DNA of 6,046 nt, taken from positions 1 through 6,046 of the forward strand of contig CALVXV010000073.1 of assembly GCA_944371685.1 (NCBI GenBank), given 5' to 3'. The notes under the pieces are model-generated. The model ran no database searches and was not told where the DNA came from. It saw only the letters and a program-made list of their open reading frames with translations. Shown in pieces: positions 1 through 5,839 of the stretch (positions are counted from its first letter, which is position 1; each line of letters begins with the position of its first letter). Source of the DNA: an uncultured Bacilli bacterium. Lineage in GTDB: Bacteria; Bacillota_I; Bacilli_A; RF39; UBA660. A program made the translations under genes and the position numbers.

Positions 1-13
1 TTATTCATAAAAT

Positions 14-42
14 TTGACATTTTTCTCATAATTTCATAAAAT
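14..42 (+). promoter_or_regulatory. Sigma-A-type promoter of glmS
   Basis: A perfect -35 box TTGACA (14-19) and a -10 box TAAAAT (37-42) are separated by the ideal 17 bases. Transcription would start near base 49-50, giving a leader of about 190 bases that begins at the foot of the 51-85 hairpin and contains the ribozyme. The 10-mer TTCATAAAAT occurs twice (4-13 and 33-42), the second copy containing the -10 box; whether this matters is unknown. Confidence 0.8.
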
Positions 43-50
43 GATAACAA

Positions 51-85
51 AGAATAGATACCAAAGGAGGTCAATTATCTATTTT
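51..85 (+). promoter_or_regulatory. 5'-terminal hairpin with Shine-Dalgarno-like loop, just upstream of the ribozyme cleavage site
   Basis: AATAGATA (53-60) pairs perfectly with TATCTATT (76-83), and one G-U and one A-U pair extend the stem to 51-60/76-85. The 15-base loop (61-75) contains AAAGGAGGT (63-71), which is fully complementary to the anti-Shine-Dalgarno end of 16S rRNA. No start codon lies at a usable distance, so it does not look like the binding site of a real upstream gene. The hairpin starts about where transcription should start and ends next to the predicted cleavage point, between A86 and G87. Inference: it may protect the mRNA 5' end in the manner of a STAB-SD, and would be cut away when the ribozyme fires. 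Confidence 0.6.
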
Positions 86-210
86 AGCGCCAGAACCTAA
101 ATGGTTGACGAGGATGATAGTTATCGAAATATTCGGCGGATGCTATCACGGTGAGAGCCGTTAAATATATGACAAAACATAAAATCAACATTATGCACAA
201 AACATATATT
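86..210 (+). ncRNA. glmS self-cleaving ribozyme (GlcN6P-responsive riboswitch)
   Basis: This RNA uses glucosamine-6-phosphate as a cofactor to cleave itself, lowering glmS mRNA when the product of GlmS is plentiful. Conserved core blocks are present in order: AGCGCCAGAAC at the cleavage site (cut expected between A86 and G87), GTTGACGAGGATG (103-115), TTATCGA (121-127) and TTCGGCGGATG (132-142). P1 is minimal: AACC (94-97) with GGTT (103-106). TGATAG (115-120) pairs with CTATCA (143-148). A small P3-like hairpin pairs ACGG (148-151) with CCGT (158-161), sharing A148 with the previous stem as an alternative. A P4-like arm pairs AATATATG (164-171) with CATATATT (203-210) and is capped by CATAA (178-182) with TTATG (191-195). 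The position directly ahead of glmS confirms the call. Exact helix borders are my manual fold. Confidence 0.95.
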
Positions 211-238
211 ACTAAAATTTAAAACAAAGGAGAATTTT

Positions 239-2041
239 ATGTGTGGTATTGTTGGTAGCGTCAGCACCAAAACAAATATAATACCTATTCTTTTAGACGG
301 CTTAAAAACCCTTGAATATCGTGGATATGACTCTGCTGGAATAAGCTATATAAAAGATGGTAACTTAATTATAAATAAAATAAAAGGTCGTGTAAAAGAC
401 CTCGAAAATAATATTAAAAAAGAAGATAGTTCAACTATTGGTATAGCTCATACTAGATGGGCTACTCATGGAAAAGTAAATGAAATAAATGCCCACCCTC
501 ATCATGTGGGAGATATCACCATTGTCCATAATGGTATCATTGAAAATTTTAGTAAACTAAAACATAAATTAGAAGAAAAAGGATATAATTTTAAATCAGA
601 ATCTGACACAGAAATAGCTGCTGGATTACTTGATTATTATTACAAAAAATATAAAAATATTGATAAAACTATCCAAAAATTCATGAAAAAAGTTGATGGT
701 AGTTATGCCATATGTATGCTTTTAAATAATGACACAAACACTATTTATGTCATCAAAAAAGATAGCCCATTAATCATTGGTAAAGGTAACAATGAAAACT
801 ATATTGCCAGTGACGTTCCTGCTATCTTAAAATATACTAAAAACTATTACATTTTAGAAGATTATGAATACGGAAAAATAACCTGTAATAATATAACTAT
901 TTATGATAAAGAAGGAAATATTTTAAATAAAGATTTAAAAAAATATCAAGGTAGTGACCTCACTTCAGATAAAGGCATCTATGAACACTATATGTTAAAA
1001 GAAATAAAAGAGCAAGCTACAACTATTAGAAAAACAGTTAATCCTTATATCAATAGTATAAATGACTTACTAAAACTACCTGATTTAACTAAATATGAAA
1101 GAATCGACATTATTGCCTGTGGAACTGCCATGCATGCTGGTCTAGCCGCTAAATATCTATTTGAAGAATATACAAACACTAAATGTGAAGTATTCCTAGC
1201 TAGTGAATATCGCTACCAGAATAACTTCTTAAATGATAAAGTATTATCAATATTTATCTCACAGTCTGGTGAAACAGCAGATACCCTCGCCGCTTTAAAA
1301 AAAGTTAAAGAAAAAAAATGTGATACCCTAGGCATTGTTAATGTCAAAGAAAGTTCAATTGCTAGAGCCTTAGATAAAGTATTATATACAGAAGCTGGCA
1401 CCGAAATAGCCGTTGCTTCAACTAAAGCATATACTGCTCAAGTAGCTCTACTTTCTAGTTTAGCCCTAGCCCATGCTTATAGAACAAAATCCATCAAAGA
1501 AGAAAAAATACTTAAAATATTAGATGAATTCAAAAGTATCACCTCAATTTTAAATCCTCTTTTAGAAAACACCAAAACCTATGAAAATATTGCTAAAGAA
1601 ATATATGAAAAATCTGATATTTTCTATATTGGTAGAGGACTAGACTATGCTTTAGCCATGGAAGGCTCACTAAAATTAAAAGAAATATCTTATATTCATA
1701 GTGAAGCATATGCCGCAGGTGAATTAAAACACGGAACCATATCTTTAATCACCAAAGATACTCCCGTCTTTGCCTCAGCTACTAATAAAAAAATAAATGC
1801 TAAAACCATTAGTAACTTAAAAGAAGTCTTAGCAAGAGGTGCTAGCTGTTATCTAATTACTGATGAAGATATAAAGGATAATAACTTTAAACAAATTATA
1901 AAAATTAAAAAAGTAAGCATGTTCTTAAAACCATTACTTACTATAATACCTTACCAATTAATTGCTTACTATACAGCTAAATTAAAAGGCTGTGATATTG
2001 ATAAACCACGTAACTTAGCTAAATCAGTTACAGTAGAATAA
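239..2041 (+). CDS. glmS: Glutamine--fructose-6-phosphate aminotransferase (isomerizing)
   Basis: GlmS is the cytoplasmic enzyme that makes glucosamine-6-phosphate from fructose-6-phosphate and glutamine, the first step towards UDP-GlcNAc for peptidoglycan. The 600-residue product is full length. The N-terminal class II glutaminase domain (about 1-235) starts MCGIVG, so Cys2 becomes the N-terminal nucleophile after Met removal. It carries HTRWATHG (71-78), HNG (97-99) and SDTE (122-125). Two SIS sugar-isomerase domains follow (about 285-420 and 455-590), with ACGTA (293-297), SQSGETADT (341-349) and ASTKA (393-397). The catalytic set is intact: K479, E482, H498 and C-terminal K595, matching E. 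coli Lys485, Glu488, His504 and Lys603. The ending PRNLAKSVTVE is canonical. AAAGGAG (226-232) lies 6 bases before ATG and fixes the start. It appears monocistronic, controlled by the ribozyme upstream and ended by the hairpin at 2041. Nothing looks unusual in the protein. Confidence 0.99.
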   Translation: MCGIVGSVSTKTNIIPILLDGLKTLEYRGYDSAGISYIKDGNLIINKIKGRVKDLENNIKKEDSSTIGIAHTRWATHGKVNEINAHPHHVGDITIVHNGIIENFSKLKHKLEEKGYNFKSESDTEIAAGLLDYYYKKYKNIDKTIQKFMKKVDGSYAICMLLNNDTNTIYVIKKDSPLIIGKGNNENYIASDVPAILKYTKNYYILEDYEYGKITCNNITIYDKEGNILNKDLKKYQGSDLTSDKGIYEHYMLKEIKEQATTIRKTVNPYINSINDLLKLPDLTKYERIDIIACGTAMHAGLAAKYLFEEYTNTKCEVFLASEYRYQNNFLNDKVLSIFISQSGETADTLAALKKVKEKKCDTLGIVNVKESSIARALDKVLYTEAGTEIAVASTKAYTAQVALLSSLALAHAYRTKSIKEEKILKILDEFKSITSILNPLLENTKTYENIAKEIYEKSDIFYIGRGLDYALAMEGSLKLKEISYIHSEAYAAGELKHGTISLITKDTPVFASATNKKINAKTISNLKEVLARGASCYLITDEDIKDNNFKQIIKIKKVSMFLKPLLTIIPYQLIAYYTAKLKGCDIDKPRNLAKSVTVE

Positions 2042-2073
2042 AACCTGAAGGTTTATAGCCTTCAGGTTTTTCT
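2041..2073. terminator. Bidirectional intrinsic terminator between glmS and clpC
   Basis: An 11-bp perfect stem pairs AAACCTGAAGG (2041-2051) with CCTTCAGGTTT (2059-2069) around a 7-base loop. On the plus strand it runs into TTTTTCT, a good U-tract for ending glmS, whose stop codon supplies the first base of the stem. On the minus strand the same stem is followed by TTTTATTC and would end the convergent clpC transcript. The two stop codons are only 30 bases apart and the hairpin fills that gap. Confidence 0.92.
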
Positions 2074-4363
2074 ATACTTCTTGTTTCAAATCTTTAATAT
2101 AAACCTCATCTTTACCATCAATAATCTTATCAATAACTATTGTCTCTATCTTATCCTTAATAATTTTAGCTACTTTTCTAGCTCCATACTCCTCATAATT
2201 AGATAATTTTAAAATTTCCAAAATGGCCTCCTTAGAAACTCTAATCTTAATTTTATCTTTATACTTATCCTTAAACTCTTTTAATTGCATTCTAATAATC
2301 TTTAAAATATCATCTTCATTTAATGAATTAAAACAAATAACTTTATCCACCCTATTCATAAATGGAATCGAAAAATTATCATTAAGTCTCGATATCTTCG
2401 TATTTTTATTATTAAATCCTACATTAATCTCATGAAAACCAACATTAGATGTCATAATAATAACCACATTATCAAACCTAACAACCTTACCTTTACTATT
2501 TTTAATTTTGTCCTCATCTAAAACCTGTAAAAATAAATTAATAATATTTGTATGCGCTTTTTCTATCTCATCTAATATCAATACCGAATAAGGTTTATTT
2601 CTAATCTCCTCTAAAACATTCGTATTATCATCATAGCCAACATACCCAGGAGGCGAACCAATAAGCTTACTTATACTATGTGCCTCTTTATATTCACTCA
2701 TATCTAATTTTATAATATTATTTTCCCCAACTAAATTATCAGCAAACATCTTAGCCAAAGCCGTTTTACCAACCCCAGATGGACCACAAAATAAAAATGA
2801 AAAGCACTTATCATTAAACCCAAGTTTAATTTTTTTAGCCACCTTAGAAACCTCTTTAACCGCTTCATCTTGACCAATAATCTTCTTACTAAGTAATTTT
2901 TCTGTATGTTTAACAAGCTTATCCTTCTCATTTAAAATCTCATAAATAGGCACTCCCGTTTTCATATTAATAACCTCAGCTACATCCATTTTCGTCACTA
3001 CTTGACTATGTTTTTTATATAAACAAAGCTCTAAATTATTAATTTTATTCATAAACTCAAACTCTTGCTTCTTGTACTCACTAGCCTTTTCAAAATCATT
3101 CTTTAAAATAGCTTCTTTTTTTCGCTTTATAATGTCTTTTAATTTTTTATTATAAAAACTATACTCCTTTAAACTCTTACTCTCTTTCAAACTACACTTT
3201 GCCGAAACCTCATCTAAAATATCAATCGACCTATCAGGCTCATTTCGGTTATAAATATACTTATTAGATAAATTAATAATTAAATCAATAATATCTTCTG
3301 AAATAACAACTTTATGATATCCTTCATAAATTTCCTTTAAATTCATAAGTATACTCTTTACCGTATCAGTTTTAGGTTCTTCAATCATCACCGTTTGAAA
3401 GCGTCTTTCTAACGCACTATCTTTCTCAATATACTTCTTATACTCATCTGTAGTAGTTGCTCCAATACATCTAATTTTTCCTCTAGCCAAAGCCGGTTTA
3501 AAAATATTAGATGCATCAATCGCTCCTTCAGCACCGCCCGCTCCAACTAATGTGTGAATCTCATCAATAAATAAAATAATATCATCATTATCCTCAATCT
3601 CTTTTAAAATCTTATTCATTCGCTCCTCAAACTCACCACGATATTTAGTACCAGCCACCGATGAAGCCATATCTAAACTAATAATTCTTTTATCTCTTAA
3701 AGCAAGTGGAACCTCACCACTTACAATCATATTAGCTAGCTCCTCCACAATCGCCGTCTTACCAACACCCGCATCACCTATCAAAAGTGGATTATTTTTT
3801 CTTCTTCTACAAAGAATTTCCAAAACCCTCTTTATTTCCTCATCACGCCCTGTTACGGGGTCCAAAAGTCCATTGATAGCCCTCTTATTCAAATCCACCC
3901 CTAACTCATCTATAAGCAGCTTTTTATGGCTTTTTTGATTAATAATCTTATCAGTAAACTCACTATAAAGTTCATCTATATCAATATCCATACCAATCAA
4001 AATCCTAATAGCCACACCTTCACCTTCATCAAGTAAAGATGCAAATAAATGATTAATTGTCACTACTCCATTATTATTTTCTTTCGCATCATAAGTCGCA
4101 TTCTCAATAATTCTCTTTAAAAGTGGTGTATATAAAAACCATTCACTAGGCTTACTTCCTTTACCAATAATCTTAATAATTTCATTTTTAAATCTATTAT
4201 AATCCAAATCATAACTCTTTAATTTTTCACTTATCTCATTATCACCTTTTAAAATAGCCAGTAATAAATGTTCAGATGAAACATATGGATGATTTAAATC
4301 ACGCATTTCTTTTTTTGCATTAACAAGCACCTTTCTTGCTTCTTCTTCAAAGTTTCCAAACAT
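2072..4363 (-). CDS. clpC: ClpC-type AAA+ unfoldase (Hsp100), ATP-dependent Clp protease subunit
   Basis: ClpC-type proteins unfold substrates with ATP and feed them to ClpP; this is general protein quality control. Domains in order: Clp N-domain with two repeats (1-145); first AAA+ module with Walker A GDAGVGKT (196-203), pore loop KYRG (240-243), Walker B ending FIDE (265-268) and arginine pair RR (320-321); a short middle domain with a UVR-like segment around DFEKA (423-427); second AAA+ module with Walker A GPSGVGKT (527-534), pore loop GYVG (573-576), Walker B LILDE (595-599), arginine finger R671 and sensor-2 GAR (727-729). VGF at 648-650 fits the ClpP-docking loop. At 763 residues it is shorter than the roughly 810 of Bacillus subtilis ClpC, partly through trimming after the VGF loop and at the C-terminus. 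AGGAAGGAG (4379-4371) lies 7 bases before ATG. No ctsR, mcsA or mcsB is adjacent. ClpE is less likely because no N-terminal zinc finger is present. Confidence 0.93.
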   Translation of the reverse strand: MFGNFEEEARKVLVNAKKEMRDLNHPYVSSEHLLLAILKGDNEISEKLKSYDLDYNRFKNEIIKIIGKGSKPSEWFLYTPLLKRIIENATYDAKENNNGVVTINHLFASLLDEGEGVAIRILIGMDIDIDELYSEFTDKIINQKSHKKLLIDELGVDLNKRAINGLLDPVTGRDEEIKRVLEILCRRRKNNPLLIGDAGVGKTAIVEELANMIVSGEVPLALRDKRIISLDMASSVAGTKYRGEFEERMNKILKEIEDNDDIILFIDEIHTLVGAGGAEGAIDASNIFKPALARGKIRCIGATTTDEYKKYIEKDSALERRFQTVMIEEPKTDTVKSILMNLKEIYEGYHKVVISEDIIDLIINLSNKYIYNRNEPDRSIDILDEVSAKCSLKESKSLKEYSFYNKKLKDIIKRKKEAILKNDFEKASEYKKQEFEFMNKINNLELCLYKKHSQVVTKMDVAEVINMKTGVPIYEILNEKDKLVKHTEKLLSKKIIGQDEAVKEVSKVAKKIKLGFNDKCFSFLFCGPSGVGKTALAKMFADNLVGENNIIKLDMSEYKEAHSISKLIGSPPGYVGYDDNTNVLEEIRNKPYSVLILDEIEKAHTNIINLFLQVLDEDKIKNSKGKVVRFDNVVIIMTSNVGFHEINVGFNNKNTKISRLNDNFSIPFMNRVDKVICFNSLNEDDILKIIRMQLKEFKDKYKDKIKIRVSKEAILEILKLSNYEEYGARKVAKIIKDKIETIVIDKIIDGKDEVYIKDLKQEV

Positions 4364-4415
4364 ATTATAGCTCCTTCCTAATATATCCTATGTTTATATT
4401 GGTAACTCTTGAAAA

Positions 4416-4455
4416 TTTTTATTCGTCAAAAAAAACAATATCAATCAAATTGATA
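4416..4455 (-). promoter_or_regulatory. Possible clpC promoter with overlapping 17-bp palindrome (operator candidate)
   Basis: TATCAAT (4439-4445) and ATTGATA (4449-4455) form a perfect 7-bp inverted repeat around CAA. On the minus strand, TTGATA (4444-4439) could be a -35 box and, 17 bases on, TAAAAA (4421-4416) a mediocre -10 box. The palindrome would then cover the -35 box, as a repressor site might. It matches neither the CtsR heptad tandem nor the HrcA CIRCE element that usually control Firmicute clp genes. The promoter call is weak; the palindrome itself is plain in the sequence. Confidence 0.4.
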
Positions 4456-4458
4456 CTG

Positions 4459-4471
4459 TCCAAACATATTA
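4459..4471 (-). repeat. 13-bp direct duplicate of the clpC start region
   Basis: TCCAAACATATTA occurs here and again at 4355-4367, where its complement TAATATGTTTGGA holds the clpC start codon and codons for Met-Phe-Gly. The copies are 104 bases apart in the same orientation. The upstream copy opens an 8-codon frame on the minus strand, MFGQYQFD then TGA (4469-4443), without a convincing ribosome binding site. It may be a relic of a partial duplication or a chance repeat. The rest of 4381-4582 shows no gene and no clear terminator. Confidence 0.55.
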
Positions 4472-4582
4472 GCATTGCCTATTTACTACCAAAAATGAAA
4501 TTTTTCGGCCATAGCAAAGCATTCACACTGCTACCAAAATCCAATAGAAGTATGTGAAAAAGTTTCATCTACTGTTTTTGAC

Positions 4583-5512
4583 TTAACTCAAAGTATATGG
4601 ATTAGACTGACTTCCATCGCCACCCGTAATTTGTACTTCTGTAGAAAGATATAAAACCGGACGCACAGCATTGTAATTGTCTGTATAGTAGCCATCAAAA
4701 TTACTGTCTGAATGCACAATAAATATATAATTAGAACTGCCAAAATAAGGTGTCAACATCCACCAATCTGTACTATTATCCATCCACGTTGTATTTCCAC
4801 AACTTGTTGAATACCATAACTGATTCATATTTCCACAACTACTTTGATTACTATTACTTCTTATATATTCACTAGTTGTCACTAAAGCAACTTTTCCATT
4901 CCATTTTTCACTATTTTCGCTATTTATGATATTTGCCAAATTTGTATCATTATAGTTTACCGCACCTATACTAAAGTCTTTAGCAACTATTTGATTTCGT
5001 GCCACCAAATTAAGCTTACTATAATATGTACTATTTAAATATGTATTAAGACTTGCTGGTCTGGCCCAATTATTTGAATTACTTGAATTCCAAGTTTGAT
5101 TTCCTATACTATTATTTCTCATTATTTTTATACTTCCATCTTTTTCTATCGAAATTATTCGCCATCCTGATACTTCGTTATTAAAAGTAACATAATTATT
5201 TGGATTGGATCCTTTATAAAAATATCTTCCATCTTCATATTCATCTTTATATAAGCCATCACCCGACGTTACTAAATCGGTATTATCTAATACCCATTCT
5301 CCCCCTGTTTTTGGTTGAAAACATACATTATAAAGTTCATCGATTGCAGCTTGAACCTGAGTAGCTTTTAAATTACTTGTTTTATTATCATAAGTTACTT
5401 AGTCACTTGGAAAATATGTTACTGCATACACACTTATACTGCTAAAAAATAATCCACCTAATATAAAAATAAATATTCTATTTTTTAACATTTTCTTTAT
5501 TTTTTCTTTCAT
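4583..5512 (-). pseudogene. Secreted/surface protein of a DUF6273-like family, interrupted by an in-frame TAA
   Basis: Read from ATG at 5512, the frame spans 309 residues but has TAA at codon 38 (5401-5399); it is then open to 4583. The true start is supported by AGGAGAGGT (5525-5517) and by a classic export signal: Lys-rich start (2-12), hydrophobic stretch 13-28 and possible cleavage after VYA (28-30). After the stop come VTYDN (39-43), TQVQAAIDELY (51-61), GWRIISI (116-122), WARPASLNTYLN (149-160), two CGN motifs (226-228, 238-240), WWMLTPY (250-256), VRPVLYLS (283-290) and GGDGSQSNPYTL (297-308). From memory these motifs mark a secreted family common in uncultured gut Bacilli and related to DUF6273; its function is unknown to me. 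No frameshift is needed, so one base change (for example CAA to TAA) explains the break. The open part from M131 (5122-4583) has no signal peptide and is probably not a gene by itself. No clear terminator follows. Confidence 0.8.
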
Positions 5513-5589
5513 TTTTACCTCTCCTATCTTATCCAATATCAAGATATCACAAAAAAAAGTAACTTTTTCGCTAAATCATTTATTTCTTT

Positions 5590-5597
5590 CTAAGCCT
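5590..5597. repeat. Target-site duplication, copy 1
   Basis: CTAAGCCT directly abuts the inverted repeat that starts at 5598, and the same 8 bases directly follow the element at 5787-5794. An 8-bp duplication is usual for several IS groups, among them IS66, ISL3 and IS256. Confidence 0.75.
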
Positions 5598-5786
5598 GTT
5601 ACTATTCACAGCTGAATTTATGAAATTTAATATTTACTACTTTGATAGTAAATTAATATTATTTTTTAATAATTCATTCTCAATTTTATAAAAATGGTGG
5701 TTCTGATGAAATTTTAAAAAAATTGAACAAATCCTTATAAATATTGGCCTTTATCATATTTTTCAAAAACGACTGTGAATAGTAAC
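5598..5786. mobile_element. 189-bp MITE-like element with 14-bp perfect terminal inverted repeats
   Basis: The left end GTTACTATTCACAG (5598-5611) is the exact reverse complement of the right end CTGTGAATAGTAAC (5773-5786). The 8-bp direct repeat CTAAGCCT lies immediately outside both ends, so the hallmarks of a transposed unit are present. The interior is very AT-rich and has no gene. It includes a hairpin of ATTTACTA (5632-5639) with TAGTAAAT (5646-5653). A short plus-strand open stretch (5657-5740) has no start codon and could be a transposase relic, though this is weak. With no transposase it would have to be moved in trans by a related IS; I cannot name the family from the ends. It lies between the Rpn-type gene and the promoter region of the interrupted secreted-protein gene. 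Confidence 0.75.
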
Positions 5787-5794
5787 CTAAGCCT
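5787..5794. repeat. Target-site duplication, copy 2
   Basis: CTAAGCCT repeats the 8 bases at 5590-5597 and directly follows the right end of the 189-bp element. The match would run two bases further (GT) only because the element itself begins with GT. Confidence 0.75.
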
Positions 5795-5804
5795 GTAAAT
5801 CACA

Positions 5805-5839
5805 TTTTAAAAGCACTAATTTTTATTCATTAGTGCTTT
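5805..5839 (-). terminator. Terminator hairpin of the Rpn-type gene, overlapping its stop codon
   Basis: AAAGCACTAAT (5810-5820) and ATTAGTGCTTT (5829-5839) form an 11-bp perfect stem with an 8-base loop. On the minus strand the upstream arm encodes the last residues of the Rpn-type protein, and the TAA stop (5825-5823) falls in the loop. The U-run after the GC core is only TTTT followed by AAAA, so the terminator may be leaky. On the plus strand the stem is followed by GCATTTTTT. Confidence 0.65.

Noticed and set aside
101..154. A 17-codon frame from ATG at 101, downstream of the AAAGGAGGT at 63-71
   Set aside because: The spacing of about 29 bases is too long for initiation and the frame lies wholly within conserved ribozyme core sequence.
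1213..1401. Minus-strand 62-codon frame inside glmS
   Set aside because: It is antisense to the conserved SIS domain of GlmS, with no recognisable protein or ribosome binding site.
2223..2435. Plus-strand frame opposite clpC
   Set aside because: It is a shadow of the conserved clpC frame; the hydrophobic product is what antisense AT-rich code tends to yield.
2731..2931. Minus-strand 66-codon frame in another phase within clpC
   Set aside because: It overlaps the second Walker A region of ClpC out of frame and resembles no known protein.
4381..4480. CtsR or CIRCE operator upstream of clpC
   Set aside because: One GTCAAA-like heptad is present (4424-4430) but the required tandem partner at 3-base spacing is missing, and no TTAGCACTC-N9-GAGTGCTAA is seen.
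4495..4557. Plus-strand MKFFGHSKAFTLLPKSNRSM, with a faint likeness to a prepilin cleavage motif (AFTLL)
   Set aside because: No ribosome binding site, no hydrophobic helix after the motif, and a stop after 20 codons; the longer frame from 4336 runs antisense through the clpC start. Chance is the simplest explanation.
5399..5401. Recoding of TAA as a sense codon
   Set aside because: TAA is used as the normal stop of glmS, of the Rpn-type gene and at the end of the interrupted gene itself, and no other frame in the window contains it internally.
5536..5568. Small palindromes upstream of the interrupted gene (ATATC-AA-GATAT and AAAAAG-TAA-CTTTTT)
   Set aside because: They are short and AT-only or nearly so, expected by chance at this composition, and not placed on a convincing promoter.
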